Shown here: positions 15,676 to 24,089 of the stretch, piece after piece | How the letters are laid out: every line of letters begins with the position of its first letter | Position numbering within the stretch: the first letter of the stretch is position 1 | Source: JBOFCO01 sp051646105 | GTDB taxonomy: Bacteria > Pseudomonadota > Alphaproteobacteria > Rhodobacterales > Rhodobacteraceae | Direction of reading: 5' to 3' | Assembly (NCBI GenBank): GCA_051646105.1 | Contig: JBOFCO010000081.1 | Span: 1-35,664 of the forward strand | Length of the DNA stretch: 35,664 nucleotides | Notes under the pieces: generated by a model | The model's database searches: none | Told to the model about the DNA's origin: nothing | What the model saw: only the letters and a program-made list of their open reading frames with translations | Translations under genes and position numbers: made by a program

Positions 15676-15955
15676 AGGCTGGCGGTCAGGGCAACAGGGG
15701 GTCGGTGTCCGTTCGCGGGTGGGCGCAGCAGCGATTGGCCTCTGTGCTTTATGGCTCCCCCTGCCTCCTACAGCTGTGCGGGCGTGCAGCGTTGCAAAAG
15801 CGCCCGCCCATGGGGGCGGACGGGCGCTGGCTCGGCGGCGCCTGCCGCGCCTTGATTCCGGGCCAAGGGAAGCTCTCCAAAGCTCCGCACCCCAAAATTG
15901 TCCCCGCTACAACTTTCCCTTTGAACGCGCTGCCCCCAACAGCCAATCTACCGCC
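15676..15955. other. Intergenic region mtaB / paiB-like gene
   Basis: These 280 bases contain no credible gene. The only marked structure is a strong hairpin at 15799-15828. No clear ribosome-binding site precedes the downstream ATG at 15956. Confidence 0.5.
15795..15828 (-). terminator. Leftward terminator-like hairpin without an assigned gene
   Basis: AGCGCCCG (15799-15806) and CGGGCGCT (15821-15828) form a perfect eight-base stem with a partly self-complementary 14-base loop. Read on the minus strand the stem is followed by TTTTGC. This orientation would end a transcript coming from the right, where no minus-strand gene is known. On the plus strand no T-run follows, so it is a poor terminator for mtaB. 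Confidence 0.4.
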
Positions 15956-16591
15956 ATGCACCCCAACCCCGCCTTCCGCAAAGCATCCGCCGACCGCAAC
16001 CTTGCCTTTGCCCGCGAACGCGGCTTCGGCATCCTGACCGTCAATGGCGCAACCGGGCCGGTGGCCGCGCATGTGCCGTTTGTGCTGGCGAAGGATGGCC
16101 AAAGCGCCGAACTTCACCTCGTCCGCTCCAACCCCGTCGCCCGCGCGCTGGCAACTCCGCAGCCTGCGCTTCTGGCGGTCTCCGGCCCCGATGCCTATGT
16201 CTCCCCCGACTGGTATGGCCCCCATTCCGAAGTCCCCGATCAGGTGCCGACATGGAACTATGTCGCCGTGCACTTGCGCGGGCGGCTGGAACTGTTGCCT
16301 GAAACCGCCCTGCGCGATCACCTTGACCGGCTGTCGGCGGAATTTGAAAACAGGCTGCTGCCCAAGCCGCCGTGGCTGGCCGCCAAGGTGTCGGACGACA
16401 CGCTGAACCGGTTCATGCGCGCCATTGTCCCGGCCCGCCTGACAGTCGAGAACGTGCAGGGCACATGGAAGCTGAACCAGAACAAGCCGGATGAGGTGCG
16501 GCTGCGTGCCGCCACCACCGTCGGGCATTCCGCTATTGGCAGCGAGACTGCGGCCATCGCCGCGCTGATGCGCAACCCTGACCCCGCCTGA
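15956..16591 (+). CDS. PaiB-like FMN-binding protein
   Basis: The 211-residue protein matches the PaiB family of FMN-binding proteins, annotated as negative transcriptional regulators after Bacillus PaiB. Recognisable regions are HPNPAFRKASADRNLAFARE, HVPFVL, the family signature YVSPDWYGPHSEVPDQVPTWNY followed by VAVHLRGRLELL, and the C-terminal GTWKLNQNKPDEVR. The fold is a split-barrel flavin binder. Whether it regulates transcription here or has an enzymatic role is unknown, as no helix-turn-helix is visible. The ATG at 15956 gives the usual family length; longer in-frame extensions upstream look random. Confidence 0.88.
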   Translation: MHPNPAFRKASADRNLAFARERGFGILTVNGATGPVAAHVPFVLAKDGQSAELHLVRSNPVARALATPQPALLAVSGPDAYVSPDWYGPHSEVPDQVPTWNYVAVHLRGRLELLPETALRDHLDRLSAEFENRLLPKPPWLAAKVSDDTLNRFMRAIVPARLTVENVQGTWKLNQNKPDEVRLRAATTVGHSAIGSETAAIAALMRNPDPA

Positions 16592-16903
16592 TATGCAAGG
16601 CTGCGGGCAGGGTTAGCGCGAACAGGTCGTTCACCCCGCGCCGAATCGTTGTCACGCCGACCCATCCGCAGAACCGTCGCCGTGTGCCCCACGGGCGGAA
16701 CTGTTCGCCAAGCCTGCGACCCGCCTGCCACAGGCGTTGCATTTCGCCCCCTTTCGGCCCTGCCTGCGCCCGATTGTCCGCTGGACGGGTCCGGTGCAAG
16801 GGGTTAAACAGCCGGACCATGTGGCTGCGGGAAACTGCGGCCTGTTCGATATGTGGCTGCGGACCTTCCGGTTCCGGCCGGGCCAGGTAGGGGAGAAGAT
16901 CTC
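16592..16903. other. Upstream region of the petABC operon
   Basis: A 312-base region with no credible gene. A weak promoter candidate is TGGACG (16782-16787) with TAAACA (16805-16810), spaced by 17 bases, which would give a leader of about 85 bases to the petA GTG. An AGGGGAG ribosome-binding site lies just before the GTG. No clear dyad is visible. Confidence 0.4.
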
Positions 16904-17476
16904 GTGTCCCACGCAGACGACCACGCAACCCATACAACAGCGACCCGAAGGGATTTCCTGTACTACGCGACCGCAGGCGCGGGTGCGGTGGCAACAGGTG
17001 CCGCTGTCTGGCCGCTGGTCCGGCAGATGTCGCCTTCCGCCGACGTTCAGGCGCTGTCGTCGATCTTTGTCGATGTCTCGGGTGTCGAGGTGGGCACGCA
17101 GCTTACGGTGAAATGGCTGGGCAAGCCGGTGTTCATCCGCCGCCGCTCCCCCGAGGAAATCGAATCCGCCCGTGCGACCGCGTTGACCGATCTGATCGAC
17201 CAGGGCGCCGAAAACGCCAACAAGCCCGGCGCTGACGCATCGGATGAAAACCGTTCGCTGGATGAAGCGGGCGAATGGCTGGTGATGATGGGCGTCTGCA
17301 CCCATCTGGGGTGCGTGCCGTTGGGCAATGGTTCCGGCGAATTCGGCGGATGGTTCTGCCCCTGCCACGGCTCGCACTACGATACCTCCGGGCGCATCCG
17401 CAAAGGGCCCGCCCCGCGCAATCTGGATGTGCCGGTCGCCGCCTTTGACACTGAAACCACGATCAAGCTGGGCTGA
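16904..17476 (+). CDS. petA: Ubiquinol-cytochrome c reductase Rieske iron-sulfur subunit
   Basis: This subunit of the cytochrome bc1 complex carries electrons from ubiquinol to cytochrome c1 through a [2Fe-2S] cluster. The GTG at 16904 follows an AGGGGAG site and gives 190 residues, near the Rhodobacter protein. The N-terminus has a twin-arginine-type signal anchor, TRRDFLYYATAGAGAVATGA. The cluster boxes are CTHLGC (C132, H134, C137) and CPCHGSH (C152, C154, H155); by homology C132, H134, C152 and H155 bind the cluster and C137-C154 form the disulfide. It is the first gene of petABC, 12 bases before petB. Confidence 0.97.
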   Translation: MSHADDHATHTTATRRDFLYYATAGAGAVATGAAVWPLVRQMSPSADVQALSSIFVDVSGVEVGTQLTVKWLGKPVFIRRRSPEEIESARATALTDLIDQGAENANKPGADASDENRSLDEAGEWLVMMGVCTHLGCVPLGNGSGEFGGWFCPCHGSHYDTSGRIRKGPAPRNLDVPVAAFDTETTIKLG

Positions 17477-17488
17477 GGGGGCTGACAG

Positions 17489-18820
17489 ATGGCTGGTATT
17501 CCACACGACCATTACGAACCCAAGACCGGCGCCGAAAAGTGGCTGCACAGCCGCCTTCCGATCGTGGGTCTGCTCTATGACACGCTGATGATCCCCACGC
17601 CCAAGAACCTGAACTGGATGTGGATCTGGGGCATCGTCCTGACCTTCTGTCTGGCATTGCAGATCATCACCGGCATTGTGCTGGTGATGCACTACACGCC
17701 GCATGTCGACATGGCCTTTGCCTCTGTCGAACACATCATGCGCAACGTGAACGGCGGTCACATGATCCGCTATCTGCATGCCAATGGCGCCTCGCTGTTC
17801 TTCTTCGCGGTCTATACGCACATTTTCCGCGGCCTTTACTACGGCAGCTACAAGGCCCCGCGTGAGGTGACGTGGATCATCGGCATGCTGATCTATCTGG
17901 CGATGATGGCCACGGCTTTCATGGGTTACGTGCTGCCCTGGGGCCAGATGTCGTTCTGGGGGGCCACGGTGATCACCGGCCTGTTCGGCGCGATCCCCGG
18001 CATCGGGCCGTCGCTTCAGGAATGGCTGCTGGGCGGCCCGGCGGTGGACAATGCCACGCTGAACCGCTTCTTCTCGCTGCACTATCTGCTGCCTTTCGTG
18101 ATCGCGGCGCTGGTTGCCGTGCATATCTGGGCCTTCCATTCGACCGGCAACAACAACCCCACCGGGGTCGAGGTGCGCCGCACCTCGAAAGCCGAAGCGC
18201 AGAAGGACACGGTGCCGTTCTGGCCCTATTACGTCATCAAGGACCTGTTTGCGCTGGTGCTGATCCTGGTGGTGTTCTTCGCCGTGGTCGGCTTCATGCC
18301 CAACTATCTGGGCCACCCCGACAACTATATCGAGGCGAACCCGCTGGCGACGCCCGCGCATATCGTGCCGGAATGGTATTTCCTGCCGTTCTACGCGATC
18401 CTGCGCGCCTTTACTGCCGATGTCTGGGTTGTGCAGATTGCGTCCTTCGTGACCGGCGGCATCATCGACGCCAAGTTCTTTGGCGTGCTGGCGATGTTCG
18501 GCGCGATCCTTTGCATGGCGCTGGTGCCGTGGCTCGATACCTCGTCGGTGCGGTCGGGCCGCTATCGCCCGATGTTCAAGTGGTGGTTCGCGCTGCTGGT
18601 CATCGACTTCGTCGTGCTGATGTGGTGCGGTGCCATGCCTGCCGAGGAACCCTATGCCTCGATCTCGTTGATCGCATCGGCCTACTGGTTCGCGTATTTC
18701 CTGATCATCCTGCCGCTGCTGGGCGTGATCGAAAAGCCGCTGCCCCAGCCCGCCACGATCGAGGAAGACTTCAACGCCCATTACGGTTCGAGTCACGCCT
18801 CGAACACCCCGGCTGAATGA
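17489..18820 (+). CDS. petB: Cytochrome b of the bc1 complex
   Basis: Cytochrome b is the membrane core of the bc1 complex and holds two b hemes and the quinol-oxidising and quinone-reducing sites. The 443-residue protein has eight hydrophobic helices. Heme-ligand histidines lie in helix B (RYLHANGASLFFFAVYTHIFR) and helix D (FFSLHYLLPFVIAALVAVHIWAF). The quinol-site motif PEWYFLPFYAILR is intact, as are the AFMGYVLPWGQMSFWGATV region and the NNPTG loop. The length is full, with fused b and IV parts, unlike the split b6f form. Its stop overlaps an in-frame ATG of petC, which I consider upstream of the true petC start. Confidence 0.97.
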   Translation: MAGIPHDHYEPKTGAEKWLHSRLPIVGLLYDTLMIPTPKNLNWMWIWGIVLTFCLALQIITGIVLVMHYTPHVDMAFASVEHIMRNVNGGHMIRYLHANGASLFFFAVYTHIFRGLYYGSYKAPREVTWIIGMLIYLAMMATAFMGYVLPWGQMSFWGATVITGLFGAIPGIGPSLQEWLLGGPAVDNATLNRFFSLHYLLPFVIAALVAVHIWAFHSTGNNNPTGVEVRRTSKAEAQKDTVPFWPYYVIKDLFALVLILVVFFAVVGFMPNYLGHPDNYIEANPLATPAHIVPEWYFLPFYAILRAFTADVWVVQIASFVTGGIIDAKFFGVLAMFGAILCMALVPWLDTSSVRSGRYRPMFKWWFALLVIDFVVLMWCGAMPAEEPYASISLIASAYWFAYFLIILPLLGVIEKPLPQPATIEEDFNAHYGSSHASNTPAE

Positions 18821-18840
18821 GAGAGAAGGGATCGAACATC

Positions 18841-19635
18841 ATGATCAGGAAACTCGCATTCACCGCGGCAACCGTTCTGGCGCTGACAGGTGGCGTTTCA
18901 ATGGCCGAAACCGCCGCGCATACCCAACACATCGAGGACTTCGCCTTTTCCTTCGAAGGCCCGTTCGGGAAGTATGACGAACACCAGCTTCAGCGCGGGT
19001 TGCAGATTTTCACCGAAGTCTGCTCTGGCTGCCACGGGCTGAAATACGTGCCGATTCGCACGCTGGGCGACGAGGGCGGGCCGAACCTTCCCGAAGACCA
19101 GGTGCGCGCCTATGCCGCCACGCTGACCGTCATCGACCCGGATACGGGCGAGGAACGTCCGGGCGAAGCGCCCGACCACTTCCCCGCCAACACCGGGGCG
19201 GGCGCACCGGACCTGTCGCTGATGGCCAAGGCCCGGGCCGGGTTCCACGGGCCGCTTGGGCTGGGTTTCAACCAGTTGACCAAGGGCATCGGCGGACCGG
19301 AATACATCGCCTCTCTCCTCGCCGGCTATACGGGTGAGGAAAAAGAAGAAGCCGGCACCACCTTCTATGAAAACAAGGCCTTTGCATCGGGCTGGATTTC
19401 GATGGCGCCGCCACTGTCGGACGGGCAGGTGGAATTTGCTGACGGCCATGCCAACGATGTGCATCACATGGCGCAGGATGTGGCGGCCTTCCTGATGTGG
19501 ACGGCGGAACCCAAGATGATGGCCCGCAAGCACACCGGTCTTTTGGCAGTGCTGTTCCTGGGCCTGTTCACGGTGCTGCTGTATCTGACCAACAAGCGCC
19601 TGTGGGCGCCGCTGAAAGGCAAGGTCAAGCCGTAA
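18841..19635 (+). CDS. petC: Cytochrome c1
   Basis: Cytochrome c1 passes electrons from the Rieske protein to a soluble or membrane cytochrome c. The ATG at 18841 is chosen because it starts a standard signal peptide (MIRKLAFTAATVLALTGG, cleavage probably after SMA); the ATG at 18817 would put charged residues before it. The mature protein has the heme site CSGCH (C61, C64, H65), the likely axial methionine M188 in GWISMAPPL, and a C-terminal anchor helix (LLAVLFLGLFTVLLYL). It has 264 residues including the signal. It is the last gene of petABC, ending 25 bases before a strong terminator. Confidence 0.96.
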   Translation: MIRKLAFTAATVLALTGGVSMAETAAHTQHIEDFAFSFEGPFGKYDEHQLQRGLQIFTEVCSGCHGLKYVPIRTLGDEGGPNLPEDQVRAYAATLTVIDPDTGEERPGEAPDHFPANTGAGAPDLSLMAKARAGFHGPLGLGFNQLTKGIGGPEYIASLLAGYTGEEKEEAGTTFYENKAFASGWISMAPPLSDGQVEFADGHANDVHHMAQDVAAFLMWTAEPKMMARKHTGLLAVLFLGLFTVLLYLTNKRLWAPLKGKVKP

Positions 19636-19656
19636 GGCAGGACAGTCAAAGTTCGG

Positions 19657-19681
19657 AAAAGCGCCCTTCGGGGCGCTTTTT
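19657..19681. terminator. Bidirectional terminator shared by petABC and thiBPQ
   Basis: GCGCCC-TTCG-GGGCGC (19661-19676) is a perfect six-base stem with a stable TTCG loop, flanked by AAAA on the left and TTTTT on the right. It ends petABC reading rightward and thiBPQ reading leftward, and begins five bases beyond the thiQ stop. Confidence 0.92.
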
Positions 19682-20376
19682 CATTGCCCCAGATAGGCCG
19701 CCAGGGCTGGCGACGGGTTGGCGAAAAGCGGTTCGGTGGCAGCAGGTGGATGGGCAACGCCCCCTTCGACCAGCACAGTCAGGTCAGAAAACCGGCGCGC
19801 ATCCTGCGGATCGTGGGTGACGAGCATCACCGTCGCGCCGTTTTCATCCGCAACATCCGCGACCAGGTCCAGCATTTCCACCTTTAATGCCGGGCCGAGC
19901 GCGGCAAAGGGTTCGTCCAGCAGAAGCACCGGCCGTGCGCGCAGCAGGGCGCGGGCCAGTGCAGCGCGGCCCTGCTGGCCGCCCGAAACCTGCCCCGGCT
20001 TTCGGTCGCCCAAGCCGGAAAGCCCGACCCGTTCCAGCGCCTGTTCCACCGCGCGGTGCTGCGCGGTATCCAGCCGCAACCGGGGCGACAGGCCAAGGCC
20101 AAGGTTCTGCGCCAGCGTCAGATGCGGGAAAAGGTTCTGGTCCTGAAACAGAAAGCTGACGGGGCGATCCCCCGGTGACATATCGGCCAGATCGCGACCC
20201 TGCCACAGGATGCGCCCCGTGGCCGGGGTGAAGAAGCCGCCGATGGCCGACAGAAGCGAGGATTTCCCCGCCCCCGACGGCCCGATCACCGCTACCTTTG
20301 CCCCGGCATCGATCTGCCAGTCTGCGGTCAGCGACCAGTCGCCTTCGGTCAGGCGCAGGTTTTCAAGGTGCAACAT
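19681..20376 (-). CDS. thiQ: Thiamine ABC transporter ATP-binding protein
   Basis: ThiQ powers uptake of thiamine and its phosphates through ThiP. From the ATG at 20376 the protein has 231 residues, the usual ThiQ length. Motifs are Walker A GPSGAGKSS, the Q-loop FLFQDQNLFPHLT, the signature VSGGQQGRAALARALL, Walker B VLLLDEPFAALGP and the switch histidine in LVTHDP. The signature begins VSGGQ rather than LSGGQ, which is common among importers. It overlaps the end of thiP by 14 bases and is controlled, with the whole operon, by the TPP riboswitch ahead of thiB. Confidence 0.95.
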   Translation of the reverse strand: MLHLENLRLTEGDWSLTADWQIDAGAKVAVIGPSGAGKSSLLSAIGGFFTPATGRILWQGRDLADMSPGDRPVSFLFQDQNLFPHLTLAQNLGLGLSPRLRLDTAQHRAVEQALERVGLSGLGDRKPGQVSGGQQGRAALARALLRARPVLLLDEPFAALGPALKVEMLDLVADVADENGATVMLVTHDPQDARRFSDLTVLVEGGVAHPPAATEPLFANPSPALAAYLGQ

Positions 20377-21925
20377 GCCGCCGTCCCCATGTGTCAAACA
20401 GCCAGAACAATGCAAAACCCAACGCCGTCAGCAACACGGCTGCCGCCATAGCCTGATCCATCCGGTATGCCCCCATCAGACGCTGCACCATCAGCGGCAA
20501 GGTTGCACCCTGTTCCCCCGCGAACAGGACGATCACGCCCAGATCGCCCATGGCAAGCGCCGATGCGACGCCTGCGGCAAATCCGAGCGGCGCGCGCAGG
20601 CGCGGCAGCACCAGCCAGCGCAGCGCCGGGCCGCCGCGCAGGCCCAGCGACGCGGCAAGGCGGGCATATTCGGCGTGCAGGTTGCGCGCAGGCGGCAGCA
20701 GGATGCGAAAGGCAAAGGGCAGCGCCAGTGTGGCATTTACCGCTACGGTCACCGGCAGCGCGACTGAAGCGGGGCTTACCAGCGTGCGCAATGCCAGAAA
20801 CAGCCCCGTACCCAGCACCAGAGAGGATGCTGCAAGCGGCAGCATCGCCACGGCCTCCAGCCTGCGCCCCCGCGCGACGGCCAGTGCCAGCACCAGCGCC
20901 CCTGTCACCGCCAGCAGTCCGGAAGCAAGCGCCACCAGAACTGACCGCAGGGCTGCCTGCCAGACCGGCTGCGGCAGATCGGCCAGTGCAGGGATGCCGC
21001 GCAGCGCGACAGCGCCCAGCGGCACCAGCAGAAAGGCTGCCGTCATCACGATAACCATCGCATCGGCCCGGCGCCGCCATCCCGCAATGGCAAGAAAAGT
21101 CGTGCCGCTGCCACCGCGCAACCCGGCACCAAAGCCCGCTGACGCACTGATGCGCGCTGCAAGCAGCACTGCTGCCCCGGCCAACACAAGCTGCACCAGC
21201 GCCAACAGCGCGGCGCGCGGCAGGTCGAAATCAAAACGCACCGCCTGATAGATCGCCAGTTCCAGTGTGGTCGCGCGCGGACCGCCCCCCAGCGTCAGCG
21301 CTACGGCAAAACTGGTCAGGCAGACGGTGAACACTGCCAGAGCTGCGCCGGGCAGCACCGCGCGCAGCATCGGATATTCCAGATGCAGGCGGACGGCTAC
21401 CGGATCGAAACCCAGCCCCGCCGCCAGCCGGAAGCGGTCGGCGGGGATATCCTGCCAGCCCTGAAGGATCATCCTGACGGCCAGCGGCAGGTTCAGAAAC
21501 ACATGGGCGACAACCACCCCTTGCAGTCCATAGATCGATACCGGCGGCAGGCCCAAAGCCCCGGTCAACTGATTGAACCATCCGCTGCGGCCAAACACCG
21601 CCAGCATGGCCAGCACCGCAACCAGTGTCGGCAACAGGAAAGGTGCCCCCAGCAGCGCAATCAGCAGCGCCCGGCCACGAAAGCGGCGGCGAAACAGGGC
21701 ACGGGCCACCGGAACCGCCAGTGCGACCGAAAGAACGGCCGAAAGCGCCGCCTGAACAAGGGTGAACCGCAGCACGGCCTGATCGGCCGCGCTCAGGCTG
21801 CCACCATCCCCTGCCCACAACAGAACAACCAGCACCGTGCCCGGCACCAGCGCCAGCAGCCAGCCCGCGACAAGCATCGCAGGCCAGCGGCTGCCCGTCA
21901 TCAGCGGCTGAGCGCGTCCTGCCAT
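20363..21925 (-). CDS. thiP: Thiamine ABC transporter permease
   Basis: ThiP is the inner-membrane channel of the thiamine importer. The 520-residue protein is the typical double-length permease, with two fused halves of about six helices each. Both halves carry the coupling-loop pattern of binding-protein-dependent permeases: RFRLAAGLGFDPVAVRLHLEYP in the first half (near residue 180) and YARLAASLGLRGGPALRWLVLP in the second (near 440). The ATG at 21925 has an AGGAAGGGG site about ten bases upstream; a second ATG at 21901 overlaps the thiB stop as TGATG and is an alternative start. It is the middle gene of thiBPQ. Confidence 0.93.
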   Translation of the reverse strand: MAGRAQPLMTGSRWPAMLVAGWLLALVPGTVLVVLLWAGDGGSLSAADQAVLRFTLVQAALSAVLSVALAVPVARALFRRRFRGRALLIALLGAPFLLPTLVAVLAMLAVFGRSGWFNQLTGALGLPPVSIYGLQGVVVAHVFLNLPLAVRMILQGWQDIPADRFRLAAGLGFDPVAVRLHLEYPMLRAVLPGAALAVFTVCLTSFAVALTLGGGPRATTLELAIYQAVRFDFDLPRAALLALVQLVLAGAAVLLAARISASAGFGAGLRGGSGTTFLAIAGWRRRADAMVIVMTAAFLLVPLGAVALRGIPALADLPQPVWQAALRSVLVALASGLLAVTGALVLALAVARGRRLEAVAMLPLAASSLVLGTGLFLALRTLVSPASVALPVTVAVNATLALPFAFRILLPPARNLHAEYARLAASLGLRGGPALRWLVLPRLRAPLGFAAGVASALAMGDLGVIVLFAGEQGATLPLMVQRLMGAYRMDQAMAAAVLLTALGFALFWLFDTWGRRHVAP

Positions 21926-22887
21926 TCGGCAATTGCCCCTTCCTGCAGGCCCATGGCGCGTTCCGGCGGCAGGGTCAGCGTGCTGCCGGGGCGCGCATCG
22001 TCCTCGAACCCTTCGGGCAGACCGGCGGCGGGCGTTCTGGCCGGGAACATCCAGTTCGTCGTTGGCAGCACCGACTGTGCAGCATCGCTGACCAAAAACG
22101 CCAGAAACCGCTTCGCCAGATCGGGCTGGTCAGAGGAGGCCAACATCCCCGCAACCTCGACCTGCAGGTAGTGACCTTCGTCGAACAGCGCCACCGCCTT
22201 GGTATCATCCTGTTCTGCGATGCGGTGATAGGCCGGGCTCGTAGTATAACTCAGCACCATGTCGGCCTCGCCTTCCAGAAACAGGCCATAGGCTTCCGAC
22301 CATCCCGGTGTCACCGTCAGTACATTGTCGGCAAGGTCTTTCCACATCTCGCCCGCGTCTTCCTCAAATGCTGCGCGCACCCACATGACCAACCCCAGAC
22401 CGGGGGTCGAGGATCGCGGATCCTGAAGGATGATCTTCAGATTGCTGTCCGCCAGTTCACGAAAGCTTTTCGGCGGGTTGGACAGTTTCGTTTTATCATA
22501 GACAAAGCCGAACCAGCCATAGTCATAAGGCACGAACAGCGGGTCGTCATAACCCTTGGGCATGTCATAGGTGCCGGTGATGCCATGCGGGGCGAACAGG
22601 CCCAGCCCGGCGGCCGCCGCTGTCAGGCTGGTATCAAGGCCCAGCACGACATCTGTTTCGGTCGCCTCGCCCTCCATCCGCACACGGGTCAGCAGCGCCG
22701 CACCGTCACCAGCGCCGGTAAACACCAGATCGCAGGCGCATTCGGCCTCGAAAGCCTTTTCAATCGCGGGGCCCGGCCCCCATTCAGATACGAAACTGTC
22801 ATAGGCCAACACATTCAGCACAGGGGTTTCCGCAAGTGCCGGGGTGGCACAGGCAAGGAAACCCGCAGCAAATTTCAGTGATCTCAT
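21901..22887 (-). CDS. thiB: Thiamine-binding periplasmic protein
   Basis: ThiB captures thiamine, thiamine phosphate or thiamine diphosphate in the periplasm and delivers it to ThiP. The ATG at 22887 is preceded by GGAG with six-base spacing and starts a signal peptide (MRSLKFAAGFLACATPALA, cleavage before ETP). An ATG four codons upstream is less well placed. The 328-residue protein has the ThiB features VLAYDSFVSEWGPG, VVLGLDTSLTAAA, PYDYGWFGFVYDK, LQDPRSSTPGLG and TTNWMFPA. It is the first gene of the operon and follows the riboswitch closely. Confidence 0.95.
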   Translation of the reverse strand: MRSLKFAAGFLACATPALAETPVLNVLAYDSFVSEWGPGPAIEKAFEAECACDLVFTGAGDGAALLTRVRMEGEATETDVVLGLDTSLTAAAAGLGLFAPHGITGTYDMPKGYDDPLFVPYDYGWFGFVYDKTKLSNPPKSFRELADSNLKIILQDPRSSTPGLGLVMWVRAAFEEDAGEMWKDLADNVLTVTPGWSEAYGLFLEGEADMVLSYTTSPAYHRIAEQDDTKAVALFDEGHYLQVEVAGMLASSDQPDLAKRFLAFLVSDAAQSVLPTTNWMFPARTPAAGLPEGFEDDARPGSTLTLPPERAMGLQEGAIAEWQDALSR

Positions 22888-22940
22888 CTCACGCTCCATC
22901 TGCGACGGGCGGAGACGGGATGAACGGCCGAAGCGGTCAA

Positions 22941-23032
22941 CACCTTCCCTCCGCCGGTCTTAACCGGTTCAGGTTCAACGGGTCCGCTTTACGCATCTCA
23001 GCCCAATCGTCCGGGCACCCCGAGGTAAGGCG
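22941..23032 (-). promoter_or_regulatory. TPP riboswitch (THI element) of thiBPQ
   Basis: The minus strand carries the conserved THI-box elements in order: CGGGGTGCCC, GGGCTGAGATG, ACCCGTTGAACCTGA, ACCGGTTAAGACCGG and GGCGGAGGGAAGGTG. CGCCTT (23027-23032) can pair with AAGGTG (22941-22946) as stem P1. Binding of thiamine diphosphate should repress the importer. No T-run follows, so control is probably by hiding the GGAG site at 22894-22897 rather than by early termination. Confidence 0.96.
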
Positions 23033-23060
23033 AACATAGCGGGCGGGGCGGCGGTGGCAA
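23033..23060 (-). promoter_or_regulatory. Possible promoter of thiBPQ
   Basis: On the minus strand TTGCCA (23055-23060) and TATGTT (23033-23038) are 16 bases apart. Its start near 23026 would clip stem P1 of the riboswitch, which argues against it. A second -10 candidate, TATGAT (minus strand of 23072-23077), would include the whole riboswitch but has no matching -35. Confidence 0.3.
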
Positions 23061-23087
23061 GGGGGCAAAAAATCATACAGCCCGCAG

Positions 23088-23105
23088 ACCTGACCCGAGT
23101 CAGGT
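23088..23105. repeat. Perfect dyad ACCTGAC-N4-GTCAGGT
   Basis: A seven-base inverted repeat with a CCGA loop lies 14 bases before the ATG at 23120 and upstream of the thi riboswitch on the other strand. It could be an operator for the downstream orphan gene, an operator for thiBPQ, or a hairpin. There is no T-run on either side. Confidence 0.5.
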
Positions 23106-23119
23106 GCAGCAATTCAGCC

Positions 23120-24055
23120 ATGAGATTGCCCAAGTTGCGCTATTCAAGGGTTCTGAAATTTCAAACGAGTAGACGATTGCATCGCCGTTCTGCGTCACAC
23201 ATCATCCGATGGGCCATGATTTTGGCACTTGCCGTACTTGTGCTGGTTTTCGGCGGATATTTCATTTCAGGTGAATTGGCACGGAAAACCTACGAGGCAG
23301 AACGCGACGCGCTTTTGTCCGATCCCGATGTAAAAGCTCTTCTGGCTGCGAATACCGAACGCTGCGAAGGCGATTACACATATGTTTGGGCCTGCGGCGT
23401 GACACTTCGTTTTGATCGCCCCAAGGAAAGCCGGGAATGTTCAACCGTCGAGTCACCGTGGTTCACGGGGACGATGACCTTTGCTGACACATCGGCAAGC
23501 ATCGAATCTTGGATTTGGCCAAGCTCGCACCAATTCTTCTTGCCGGGTCAAGGAGCGTGTTCAGAAAATACCTGTGCCAGCATGACTCTGACGGGCGCGA
23601 ACGGTACCGGCGAACAATACCCGCCACCGGGAAAACCGCCTGAACCGCTTCCCGCTTCGCCCGTCTGGCCAGACTTTGAAGCCATAAAAACTTACGGAAC
23701 ATGGCAGGACGGCGCATGGGCCAGCTTCCGGGACGTGCCGGTCAGGTTCTTCTTTGGCCAGGTGCCGATGGGCGAGTTGACCGGTTACAGCCCCCCGGTT
23801 CAGATCATGGCGCGCCATCCTGATCTGCCGATCACGATCACCCTGACACTTCCCCCAGGTCAGCACGAACAATGGCAGTCTCAGCTTGAAACGGCATTCT
23901 CGCTTGTCAGCGAAAGTGTCGTCACCACCGACCAGACCGCCGAATGCAGCAAGCCACCAAAAAGCGTCCGCTTCAGATTGAACCCGTATCGCGACGACCT
24001 GCTTCGGAACCTGCGCGACTGGAGAAAGTCGGTCAGGGTTGCAAATCAGCCCTGA
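23120..24055 (+). CDS. Hypothetical membrane-anchored protein
   Basis: I do not recognise this family. From the ATG at 23120 it has 311 residues. The N-terminus is strongly basic (1-30), followed by one hydrophobic helix (about 31-49, WAMILALAVLVLVFGGYFI), so the rest should face the periplasm. That part contains seven cysteines, in ERC, WACG, RECS, GACS, NTCAS and AECS, which suggests disulfides. It also has a proline-rich stretch, QYPPPGKPPEPLPASP, and tryptophan-rich segments. The region is AT-richer than its neighbours, about 53-56 % GC by eye, which hints at a different origin. The start is uncertain; an ATG at 23216 would begin just before the helix. Nothing nearby suggests a function. 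Confidence 0.7.
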   Translation: MRLPKLRYSRVLKFQTSRRLHRRSASHIIRWAMILALAVLVLVFGGYFISGELARKTYEAERDALLSDPDVKALLAANTERCEGDYTYVWACGVTLRFDRPKESRECSTVESPWFTGTMTFADTSASIESWIWPSSHQFFLPGQGACSENTCASMTLTGANGTGEQYPPPGKPPEPLPASPVWPDFEAIKTYGTWQDGAWASFRDVPVRFFFGQVPMGELTGYSPPVQIMARHPDLPITITLTLPPGQHEQWQSQLETAFSLVSESVVTTDQTAECSKPPKSVRFRLNPYRDDLLRNLRDWRKSVRVANQP

Positions 24056-24089
24056 CGCATGTCAGACATTCCCGGAACAAACCGGCAGA

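Noticed and set aside
15632..15955. N-terminal extension of the PaiB-like protein
   Set aside because: Family length and the conserved HPNPAF start fit the ATG at 15956; the upstream residues look random and overlap the mtaB end.
16652..18796. 714-codon open frame on the minus strand, antisense to petA and petB
   Set aside because: The His-, Arg- and Gln-rich translation is the typical mirror of GC-rich membrane-protein codons; petAB is unmistakable on the other strand.
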